Of a stretch of DNA of 5,204 bases, positions 1 through 5,199 are shown in pieces. This DNA is from an uncultured Oscillospiraceae bacterium (lineage in GTDB: Bacteria; Bacillota; Clostridia; Oscillospirales; Oscillospiraceae). The stretch spans positions 1 to 5,204 of the forward strand of contig CAKTNS010000076.1 in assembly GCA_934589225.1 (NCBI GenBank), in the 5' to 3' direction. The notes under the pieces were generated by a model, which saw only the letters and a program-made list of their open reading frames with translations, did no database searches and was not told the DNA's origin. How positions within the stretch are numbered: the stretch's first letter is position 1; each line of letters begins with the position of its first letter. The translations under genes were made by a program, and so were the position numbers.

Positions 1-10
1 ATGCTGAAAT

Positions 11-37
11 AAAAAAAGACCTGCTTCGGCGGGTCTA
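11..37 (-). terminator. Hairpin terminator at left edge, best T-run on minus strand
   Basis: An 8-bp stem (AGACCTGC at 18-25 pairing with GCGGGTCT at 30-37, one G-T wobble) closes a TTCG tetraloop on the + strand. Seven A's lie immediately left of it, so on the minus strand the hairpin is followed by a T7 run as in an intrinsic terminator. The + strand side has only a poor T-tract (AAATTACAT). It could serve a + strand gene ending just upstream (a TAA lies at 10-12) or act bidirectionally. One + frame stays open from the window edge to a TAA at 36-38, so a gene end running through the hairpin cannot be excluded. Confidence 0.5.
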
Positions 38-92
38 AATTACATAGAATCATTGAGTCTGAAAAAACCTTTGAAATTCTTGATAATTCTGG

Positions 93-121
93 TTGAAAAA
101 TTCGTTTTGAAATGATATATT
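93..121 (+). promoter_or_regulatory. Extended -10 sigma-A promoter candidate
   Basis: TTGAAA at 93-98 (5 of 6 to the -35 consensus) is separated by exactly 17 bases from TATATT at 116-121 (5 of 6 to the -10 consensus). A TG dinucleotide at 113-114 gives an extended -10. The predicted transcription start is about 126-129. No protein-coding frame with a ribosome binding site follows; instead there is a series of hairpins and a terminator-like hairpin. I therefore link the promoter to a candidate non-coding RNA. The local sequence is AT-rich, which raises the chance of a fortuitous match. Confidence 0.45.
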
Positions 122-126
122 AAACA

Positions 127-370
127 GACTTAAATAGGTGTCCAAAACACCAGCAGCCCTGTACGAGAATGAATAGGGTTTCCTATCATTTCGTATAACG
201 AGAGGTTACATAGAGGAATTTGCTTGCACTTGCAACGTCCACCGAAAATCGAAAGCCTTGCTAATTTCGAGCCAATTGGACGGTGTAAAATCCCTATGAA
301 AATGCTTATGAAGCGTAATACCAGATAGGATTTGAAACAGTGAAAAACCTTGTATTTCCAAGGATTTTCT
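127..370 (+). ncRNA. Candidate structured non-coding RNA at the element end
   Basis: The span runs from the predicted start of the promoter at 93-121 to the terminator-like hairpin at 343-368. Visible structures are: GGTGT/ACACC at 137-151 with a 5-base loop; a 14-bp hairpin at 162-195 with two single-base bulges and loop GTTT; and a nested pair formed by CGTCCA(236-241)/TGGACG(277-282) enclosing TCGAAA(249-254)/TTTCGA(265-270). ATAGGG (173-178) could also pair with CCCTAT (292-297) as a long-range helix. Open frames inside are tiny (9-10 codons) and lack convincing ribosome binding sites. I do not recognise an RNA family. It could instead be DNA structure serving recombination at the neighbouring att site, or decayed sequence. 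Confidence 0.3.
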
Positions 371-388
371 TGCACTGTGTTGCACTTG
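224..388 (+). repeat. TTGCACT direct repeats beside the att core (possible integrase arm sites)
   Basis: TTGCACTTG occurs exactly at 224-232 and 380-388, and TTGCACT again at 370-376. The two copies nearest the tRNA fragment start 10 bases apart, one helical turn, and end about 20 bases before the att core. Tyrosine integrases of phages and ICEs bind short direct repeats (arm-type sites) flanking the core, so this placement fits. The assignment is inferred from spacing and context only; the integrase gene is not in the window. Confidence 0.35.
343..368 (+). terminator. Terminator-like hairpin near the element boundary
   Basis: AAAAACCTTG at 343-352 pairs with CAAGGATTTT at 359-368. This gives a 10-bp stem with one A-A mismatch and a 6-base loop, ending in a T-rich stretch. 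The core of five pairs is GC-containing and the flanking A/T pairs supply the T-tract. It would end the candidate RNA that starts near 127. It is only a moderate terminator by eye, because the T-run is broken by one C. Confidence 0.4.
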
Positions 389-408
389 GTTTCATCGTAT
401 CGGGTCTA

Positions 409-453
409 CTCCTAAGGGGAAGGTCGGGGGTTCGAATCCCTTTTGGCGTGCCA
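409..453 (+). other. 3' half of tRNA-Arg(CCT): att site of an integrative element
   Basis: The segment has exact tRNA 3'-half geometry: anticodon loop CTCCTAA (409-415, anticodon CCT at 411-413), anticodon-stem 3' strand GGGGA (416-420), variable loop AGGTC, T-stem GGGGG/CCCTT around TTCGAAT (431-437), acceptor 3' strand TTGGCGT (443-449), G73 and encoded CCA (451-453). The 31 bases before it cannot form the acceptor, D or anticodon 5' strands, so there is no complete tRNA. A fragment starting at the anticodon loop is what remains at the distal end when a tyrosine integrase recombines within a tRNA gene. The restored whole tRNA should lie at the other end of the element, to the left of this window. 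The terminator that follows marks the right side as host. Confidence 0.8.
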
Positions 454-454
454 G

Positions 455-500
455 AAGCTGCCGATTTTTCCGCATTTTGTGAAAAATCGGCAGCTTTTCT
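455..500 (+). terminator. Perfect 16-bp intrinsic terminator of the displaced tRNA-Arg
   Basis: AAGCTGCCGATTTTTC at 455-470 is perfectly complementary to 481-496, with a 10-base loop and a T-rich tail (TTTTCTTC). It begins one base after the CCA of the tRNA fragment, so it is the native terminator of the tRNA transcript, left on the host side when the tRNA was split. The symmetric A/T flanks suggest it could also stop transcription arriving on the minus strand. Confidence 0.85.
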
Positions 501-767
501 TCATCTTTTTGAAAAAGCTGGTTATACAGGGTAAAAGCCGCTGCCTGTAGAGTTTTGTCTGATAAAAACGACGTTCCTTTTCTTCATTGCGGAAGTCTTC
601 ATCGGACCACTTCTTCCAATATACAAATTCATTTAGAATCCCTGTATACAAGGACATTCCGGTCCTTTTTGTTCAGAACATACAGACCGCATACCCCGTT
701 GCTCGGTGCTATGATGGGATATTGAAAAAAGGGGCGAGATTTGTCAGCTAGTTTACGCATCCTCCGC
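501..767. other. Intergenic stretch with no supported gene
   Basis: This 267-base stretch lies between the tRNA terminator and the foldback element and has no coding region I can support. A minus-strand frame starting at 657 has a plausible ribosome binding site (AAAGGA five bases before the ATG), but it runs on through the terminator and the tRNA fragment, so it is not credible as it stands. A weak hairpin, AAGGAC (650-655) with GTCCTT (662-667) followed by T's, could be a minor + strand terminator. TATACAGGG (523-531) and CCCTGTATA (640-648) form a 9-bp inverted pair about 110 bases apart. A T6 run on the minus strand (about 725-731) is not preceded by a clear hairpin. Confidence 0.5.
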
Positions 768-934
768 TAGGGAAGCTCTGATTAAATCGGCAAGAGCTGG
801 CAGCGAGAGATTTTGTTTCCAGGCAAGGTTCTAAAAGTGAGGGAATACTTTGTGTATTTCCCACTTTTAGAACCGCAGCATGGAAGCAAAAGATCCGCTG
901 TCCAGCCGCGGACGATTTATTCAGAGTTTCCCTA
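768..934. mobile_element. MITE-like foldback element with TA target duplication
   Basis: The element proper is 770-932 (163 bp), flanked by TA at 768-769 and 933-934; both TA's lie inside CTAG. Its ends are inverted repeats: GGGAAGCTCTG... on the left and ...CAGAGTTTCCC on the right, with 18 of 20 terminal bases matching. The two halves (767-848 and 854-935) are 82 bases each and complementary over nearly their whole length with mismatches and small gaps. The inner 827-839/862-874 stem is a perfect 13 bp and the apex is a 5-base loop (849-853). There is no internal gene. TA duplication in a CTAG target is established for IS630-type elements of the Tc1/mariner superfamily, so a non-autonomous IS630-like MITE is the best guess. 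It could also act as a terminator for the ABC operon, though no T-run follows it on that strand. Confidence 0.75.
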
Positions 935-2638
935 GGAAATTCTTCCGTTTTCCATTTCGTAAACCACCTGGGCTGCGCTCATAGTGGAGGCTCTGTGGGA
1001 CACCAGGACAACGGTTTTCTGTCCGGCGGATTCTTTCAGGGATTTGAGGATGATTCCTTCGTTCAGGGAATCCAGGTTGCTGGTGGGCTCATCCAGCAGG
1101 AGCAGCGGGGCGTCGTGGAGGAAGGCTCTGGCGATGCCGATGCGCTGCTTTTCGCCGCCGGAGAGGGTATCTCCCAGCTCTCCCACCTCCGTGTCGTAAC
1201 CCTTGGGCAGGGTCATTACGAACTCGTGAAGGGAGGCCTTTTTTGCTGCCGCCATGATTTCCTCTTTGGCAGCACCGGGCTTGGCAATGGCGATGTTATT
1301 GGCAATGGAATCATGGAACAGGTGGGTCTGCTGGGTCACATAGCTCTCCATATCCCGCAAGGCCTTGGTGGGAACGGTCTTTACGTCCCTGCCGTCAACA
1401 GATACGCTGCCCTGGGAAACATCCCAAAAGCGCATCAGCAGTTTTAGGAAGGTAGATTTTCCGGAGCCGCTGGCTCCGTGGATACCGGTGATCGTGCCGG
1501 GCCGGAGCTTCAAAGAGTAGTCCTTCAAAATCTGCTCCCGGTCATAGGAAAAGCTGACATGCGCCGCCTCCGCTCCGGAAAAGTCATGGGCAGTTTGGGT
1601 TTCCTCCCCGGGAATCTCCTCCACTGTGGGGGTCTCCTCCAAAAGGGACAGCACCCGCTCTCCGCTGGCCAAGGTCTGATTCAGGTTGTTGGACAGGCTG
1701 GAAAGAGCTACCACCGGGCCGAAAGAACCCATCATGGCAACGGTACAGGTCAGAACAGTGTCAAAGTCCGTAAGGCCCCAGCTATACAGTGTCATGGTCA
1801 GGCCCAGCATTCCGAAAGAGGCCAGCAGGATGGCCAGATTGGTATAGGCACGCTGGGTGCCTTCCAGGCGGCTCAGGGTCTCCTGCTGTTTTCCCAGGTC
1901 CTGGGAGCGGCGGGTCATTTGCGCTTCCCGGGTCTGGCCCTGGCCGTACTGAATGGTTTCGTCCAGCCCCCGCAGGGAATCCAGGGTGAAGCTATTCAGT
2001 TCTCCAAAGGCCGTCCGAAAGGCCATACCCTGCTGGCCACCCCGCTTCCCGTTTCGCATGGGAATCAGGACACCCACCGTCAGGTACGCTGTCAGAGCCA
2101 GAAGTCCCGCAAGATAGTGATAGCTTCCCAGAAACGCTACCATGATGCCGGAAGTGAGAATGGCGATGGCAATGGGAGAAATGGTATGGGCGTAAAACAC
2201 CTCCAGCAGCTCAATATCTGTGGTGATGATGGAGATCAGGTTTCCCTTGTCCCGCCCCTCCAGCTTGGCCGGGCAGAGCTTGCGCAGAGCCTCAAAGACT
2301 TTCTGGCGAATAATGGCCAGCAGCTTAAAGGCAATATAGTGATTGCAATACTGTTCCAAATAATGCAAAATCCCCCGCAGCACCGCCAATGTCAGCATCA
2401 ACGTAAGGATCGTTTTGACTGGCACGTCAGAAAGGACGGACAGGACCATGGGCACGGCAGCCGTCAGCCCCCGCAAAATGGCCTGCTCTGCCAGAATCGT
2501 CAGAGAGATGGCGCACAGGTACCCCGCCGTTCCAAGGATAATGGCCGCCAGCATCAAAGGCAGCAGAGGCTTTACCAGACCGATAAGGCTTCCCATGATT
2601 TGCATACCGCTTCTTCGTTTTGCTTCGTTCCGCTCCAT
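932..2638 (-). CDS. CydC-like ABC transporter permease/ATPase subunit
   Basis: This is a 568-residue half-transporter of the exporter type: an N-terminal six-helix membrane domain (hydrophobic segments near 20-58, 75-92, 152-193 and 267-312) followed by an ATPase domain from about 355. The ATPase motifs are complete: Walker A GASGSGKST (388-396), Q-loop Gln436, signature LSGGE (492-496), Walker B with Asp516-Glu517, and switch His548. It ends at ENGRIS just after the H-loop, without the C-terminal tail present in its partner. Because the inferred pre-insertion site keeps the same stop codon, this short end is probably native. The ATG overlaps the stop of the upstream ABC gene by one base (TGATG), with a GGGGGTG site nearby, implying co-translation and a heterodimer. 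In CydDC of E. coli such a pair moves thiols and influences haem and cytochrome bd assembly; the substrate here is unknown. M12 is a less likely alternative start. Confidence 0.9.
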   Translation of the reverse strand: MERNEAKRRSGMQIMGSLIGLVKPLLPLMLAAIILGTAGYLCAISLTILAEQAILRGLTAAVPMVLSVLSDVPVKTILTLMLTLAVLRGILHYLEQYCNHYIAFKLLAIIRQKVFEALRKLCPAKLEGRDKGNLISIITTDIELLEVFYAHTISPIAIAILTSGIMVAFLGSYHYLAGLLALTAYLTVGVLIPMRNGKRGGQQGMAFRTAFGELNSFTLDSLRGLDETIQYGQGQTREAQMTRRSQDLGKQQETLSRLEGTQRAYTNLAILLASFGMLGLTMTLYSWGLTDFDTVLTCTVAMMGSFGPVVALSSLSNNLNQTLASGERVLSLLEETPTVEEIPGEETQTAHDFSGAEAAHVSFSYDREQILKDYSLKLRPGTITGIHGASGSGKSTFLKLLMRFWDVSQGSVSVDGRDVKTVPTKALRDMESYVTQQTHLFHDSIANNIAIAKPGAAKEEIMAAAKKASLHEFVMTLPKGYDTEVGELGDTLSGGEKQRIGIARAFLHDAPLLLLDEPTSNLDSLNEGIILKSLKESAGQKTVVLVSHRASTMSAAQVVYEMENGRIS

Positions 2639-4377
2639 CAGGCCACACCCCCTTTCCCGTAGCGTTCCAGTGCCATTTGACTGTCAAACAGGCGGCTATA
2701 GGCCCCTTGGGCCGCCATCAGTGCTTCATGGGTACCGCTTTCCTGAATTTCTCCCCCCCGGAGAAAATAGATTTTATCCGACTGCACCACGTTGGCAAGC
2801 CTGTGAGAGATCAACAGCACCGTCTTTGTTTTTGCCAATTCGTGGATCACCTCCATGATCAGTGCCTCGCTTTCCACATCGATATTGGAGGCCGCTTCGT
2901 CGAAGATATAAACCGAAGCCTCTCTCCGAAGCAAAGCTCTGGCAATGGCCAGGCGTTGACACTGGCCGCCGGAGAGATTGGCTGCCTTTTCCAGGAGCTT
3001 CGTTTGCAGTCCGGCCTGGGTCTCCAGGAATCCCAGCAGATTCACCTTTTGCAGCACAGCCTCCATTTCTTCTTTTGTGGCATCGGGCTTCGCCATTTTC
3101 AAGTTCTCCTCTACCGTACCCTTGAACAGGTAACTGTTGCTCCGAACCAACACCACCCGTTTCATCAGTTCGTCTTCCCGCACCTGGGAAAGAGGAATGC
3201 CGCCAACGGTGACGGAACCTGAATACCCCCGGTTTCTGCCACCAATGATTCCGGCAACAGTGCTTTTCCCGCAGCCGGATTCACCCACCAGGGATACAAA
3301 GCTTCCGGCAGACAGACACAGATCAATGCCTTTCAGAATCTCCCGGTCCGCTTCATAGGAGAAGTGAACATCCTGCAACGCCACATCCAGCGGCCCCGCC
3401 GGAAGGGTTTTCTCTCCGTCCTCCGGCTCCGGCAGGTCCAGGATGCTGAAAATTTTGTCGCTGGCCGCCATGCCGTTCATGGCGATGTGAAAGAAGGAAC
3501 CCAGCAGCCGTAGGGGCAGGAAAAACTCGCTGGCCAGCAGAACGATTGAAAGTGCCTCGGAAAGGGACAGCGTTCCACGCAAAAATTCCGTCACCGCCAC
3601 CGCCATACCGACAGCCGCCCCGCCATAGGCCACCACGTCCATAACGCTGGTGGAGTTGAGCTGCATGGTCAGAACCTTCATGGTGATCCGGCGGAATTTC
3701 TGGGACTCCCGGTCCATCTCCTCCGCTTTCAGCTGGTCTGCCTGATAGATTTTCAAGGTTGTAAGCCCCTGCAGATTTTCCAGAAAGGAATCTCCCAGCC
3801 CTGTGTAGGCACTCCAATATCGGTCCAGCAGCTTTTTGGCGATTTTCTGCACCACCACGATGGAAATAGGAATCAGGGGCACGCAGAGGAGCAAAATACA
3901 GCTGGCCTTGAAACTCACCGGGCTGAGCACCGCAAACAGGGTCAGGGGTGCCAGCAGACTGTAAAACAGCTGGGGCAGGTATTTTCCAAAATAGGTTTCC
4001 AGTTGCTCCACCCCCTCCGTAGATACCTGCACCACCTCCGAGGAAGACACCTGCTGGCTGTAGGAGGCCCCCAGCCGCAGCATTTTTTCGTAGATTTTTT
4101 CCCGCAGAACACGCTTTACATCCACACAGGCAAGATACGAGGCCCTGGCCTGTCTCCGCTCGCACAGAAACCGCAGAACCGGAACCAGGACAAAAACCAG
4201 CCCTGCCCGCAACACATCCTGCCGGGTGCATGTACCGGACACCATCTGTTCCAGCAGGTTCGCCATGGTAAAAACCGCCAGGATCTGGGTCAGCAGCGCC
4301 AGCCACTGCCATAAAACCGTGAAGGCAATATACTTTTTTGACTGGGACAGCAGTCCCACCAATCTTGTTTTGATCAT
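2638..4377 (-). CDS. CydD-like ABC transporter permease/ATPase subunit
   Basis: This is a 579-residue half-transporter with an N-terminal transmembrane domain (hydrophobic stretches near 18-41, 57-72, 134-178 and 246-295) and an ATPase domain from about 333. Walker A is GESGCGKST (365-373), the signature is LSGGQ (468-472), Walker B ends Asp493-Glu494, the D-loop is SNID (497-500), and the switch His is 525. The Q-loop is unusual: the position five residues before Phe418 is Ser413 where Gln is expected. A standard C-terminal tail (GTHEALMAAQGAYSRLF) is present. I chose the ATG at 4377, giving MIKTRLVGLL, because AGAGGA lies about six bases upstream. The frame remains open to 4632, but that extension overlaps the upstream gene and looks like its shadow. 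It starts 19 bases after the YgbA-like gene and overlaps the next ABC gene by one base. It probably pairs with that subunit as a CydDC-type exporter in the cytoplasmic membrane. Confidence 0.9.
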   Translation of the reverse strand: MIKTRLVGLLSQSKKYIAFTVLWQWLALLTQILAVFTMANLLEQMVSGTCTRQDVLRAGLVFVLVPVLRFLCERRQARASYLACVDVKRVLREKIYEKMLRLGASYSQQVSSSEVVQVSTEGVEQLETYFGKYLPQLFYSLLAPLTLFAVLSPVSFKASCILLLCVPLIPISIVVVQKIAKKLLDRYWSAYTGLGDSFLENLQGLTTLKIYQADQLKAEEMDRESQKFRRITMKVLTMQLNSTSVMDVVAYGGAAVGMAVAVTEFLRGTLSLSEALSIVLLASEFFLPLRLLGSFFHIAMNGMAASDKIFSILDLPEPEDGEKTLPAGPLDVALQDVHFSYEADREILKGIDLCLSAGSFVSLVGESGCGKSTVAGIIGGRNRGYSGSVTVGGIPLSQVREDELMKRVVLVRSNSYLFKGTVEENLKMAKPDATKEEMEAVLQKVNLLGFLETQAGLQTKLLEKAANLSGGQCQRLAIARALLRREASVYIFDEAASNIDVESEALIMEVIHELAKTKTVLLISHRLANVVQSDKIYFLRGGEIQESGTHEALMAAQGAYSRLFDSQMALERYGKGGVA

Positions 4378-4396
4378 CTTATTCCTCTCAACGTTC

Positions 4397-4732
4397 TCAT
4401 TTGTTCCGAAGTCTGCACACCAGGTGCCAGATGGCCATTCCCGGATGATACAGCAGCATTCTTGGGCCTGAAAAAGCCATGACCTTCCGGATGCGCTGCC
4501 GCATTTCCGGTTTGTAGCAATGCACCTTGCAGTTGGAACAAAATGTCTTCTCCTCCATAAATGGACACTTCTGGCTTCTGCTTTTTGCGTATTCCAAAAG
4601 GGCCTGACAGTCAGGACAGCACGCCCTACCAAGCCCGGTCTTCCCCGGATGCTGCTTCCGGCAGTACAGCCGGATCATTTCTTCCAGTACGCGCTGCTCC
4701 CGCAGCCGCTTGTCTTCCACACAGTCCTTCAT
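4397..4732 (-). CDS. YgbA-like Cys-rich protein ('nitrous oxide-stimulated promoter' family)
   Basis: The product is 111 residues, soluble and basic, with ten Cys. The recognisable family pattern is a helix with MIRLYCRKQH (19-28), then CCPDC (38-42), LLEYAKSRSQKCPF (45-58), FCSNCKVHCYKP (64-75), and a conserved IRKVMAFSGPRML (81-92) leading into YHPGMA. The paired Cys clusters suggest a metal or Fe-S site, which is an inference. E. coli YgbA is in the NsrR nitric-oxide regulon, but its biochemical role is not settled. I chose the start at 4732 because a GGAGG lies seven bases upstream and the ATG overlaps the previous gene's TGA (ATGA), the usual mark of translational coupling. The longer open frame reaching 5086 would overlap almost the whole upstream gene and is rejected. 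Its position between a membrane protein and a CydDC-like exporter suggests a shared stress or metal-related task. Confidence 0.85.
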   Translation of the reverse strand: MKDCVEDKRLREQRVLEEMIRLYCRKQHPGKTGLGRACCPDCQALLEYAKSRSQKCPFMEEKTFCSNCKVHCYKPEMRQRIRKVMAFSGPRMLLYHPGMAIWHLVCRLRNK

Positions 4733-5133
4733 TTCGATGCCTCCAACGTCCCGCCTGCAGGTATCGTCTTGATTCGCAGCAGGAAATACAGCAAATGGCA
4801 TACCCACACCGCTGCAATGCAAAGCCTGCCGATGGGGACATTCTTCATGCATGGAAAGCCCAGGGCCATTACCGCCGTCACCATGGCCATGATCCGGCAT
4901 TTTGTTCCCGCCGTCATGGCCCGTTCCTGCACAAAGCTGCGCAGATGCTTTTGATAGAGCCCCGTACCCTGAAACCAGTCGTGCAGCTTCTGGGAGCTTT
5001 TTGCAAAGCAGAACAGAGTGGACATGTAAAACGGAACGGTAGGCAGAACAGGGATCACCACGCCGACGGTGCCCAGTCCCAGGCACACAAAGCCCAGCAC
5101 GATCCAGAGCAATTTGAATGGATTTTTCATCAT
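4729..5133 (-). CDS. DUF454 / YbaN-family inner membrane protein
   Basis: This is a small integral membrane protein of 134 residues (133 from the second Met). Hydrophobic segments lie near 8-28, 29-44, 78-95 and 100-119. The family hallmark is visible: G-x-V-IPVLPTVPFYMSTLFCFAKSS (24-47) followed by KLHDWF (49-54), matching the DUF454 pattern of a Pro-rich membrane turn, a Cys-Phe-Ala-x-Ser-Ser motif and an HxW element. The molecular function of the family is unknown. Two ATG codons stand in tandem; GGGAG lies three bases before the first and six before the second, so translation may begin at 5130. It is the first gene of the operon and its stop overlaps the start of the YgbA-like gene. Confidence 0.85.
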   Translation of the reverse strand: MMKNPFKLLWIVLGFVCLGLGTVGVVIPVLPTVPFYMSTLFCFAKSSQKLHDWFQGTGLYQKHLRSFVQERAMTAGTKCRIMAMVTAVMALGFPCMKNVPIGRLCIAAVWVCHLLYFLLRIKTIPAGGTLEASK

Positions 5134-5143
5134 CTTCTCCCGG
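5134..5143 (-). promoter_or_regulatory. Ribosome binding site of the DUF454 gene
   Basis: On the minus strand the bases before the tandem ATGs read CCGGGAGAAG. The GGGAG core is unusually close (three bases) to the first ATG at 5133 and better placed (six bases) for the second at 5130. This favours the second ATG as the main start. Confidence 0.55.
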
Positions 5144-5170
5144 TATTTATCAGTATTTTGGTTGTATGAT

Positions 5171-5188
5171 TGTTAGCTTTCGCTAACA
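5171..5188 (-). promoter_or_regulatory. 7-4-7 palindrome: candidate operator of the operon
   Basis: TGTTAGC and GCTAACA form perfect 7-base inverted half-sites separated by four bases (GAAA on the minus strand). They lie 38-55 bases upstream of the first gene of the operon. The palindrome begins about six bases downstream of a -10-like TATAAC, so it would span the transcription start, the normal place for a repressor. The GTTAGC/GCTAAC half-sites resemble half-sites of DtxR/IdeR-type iron boxes, and the symmetric layout would also suit a CRP/FNR-type dimer; neither is proven. As RNA it would be a 7-bp hairpin with a GAAA loop in the leader. Confidence 0.5.
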
Positions 5189-5193
5189 TCCAT

Positions 5194-5199
5194 GTTATA
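5194..5199 (-). promoter_or_regulatory. -10-like box of the operon promoter
   Basis: TATAAC on the minus strand matches five of six bases of the -10 consensus and lies about 61 bases before the first start codon. The matching -35 would be beyond the window edge and cannot be examined. The predicted start near 5187 falls inside the palindrome. Confidence 0.35.

Noticed and set aside
130..375. Minus-strand open frame of 81 codons in the element end
   Set aside because: It begins with GTG inside the TTGCACT repeat region, lacks a ribosome binding site, and lies antisense to a better-supported series of hairpins and a promoter.
378..453. A complete tRNA gene
   Set aside because: The 31 bases preceding the anticodon loop cannot pair with the acceptor 3' strand TTGGCGT or the anticodon stem GGGGA, and no D-arm is visible.
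340..534. Plus-strand frame of 64 codons across the tRNA fragment
   Set aside because: It consists of translated tRNA and terminator sequence (the GRSGVRIPFGV peptide is typical of translated tRNA).
412..657. Minus-strand open frame of 81 codons with a plausible ribosome binding site
   Set aside because: It reads through the perfect terminator and antisense through the tRNA fragment, giving the familiar spurious tail HAKRDSNPRPSP. Only the first 50 or so residues could be a remnant, and I do not recognise them.
650..670. Hairpin AAGGAC/GTCCTT with T-run as a terminator
   Set aside because: The stem is only six pairs and no upstream gene needs it; the same bases may simply mimic a ribosome binding site on the other strand.
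932..970. Truncation of the CydC-like protein by the foldback element
   Set aside because: The protein lacks the usual C-terminal tail, but joining the flanks at a single CTAG restores the same TAG stop, so the insertion need not have shortened the protein.
1478..2662. Long plus-strand frame of 394 codons
   Set aside because: It is a shadow opposite the CydC-like gene: low-complexity, Gln/Gly/His-rich composition with no domain, while the opposite strand carries all ABC motifs.
3353..4312. Minus-strand frame of 319 codons overlapping the CydD-like gene
   Set aside because: It is a Gly/Ala-rich alternative frame of the ABC gene with no recognisable domain.
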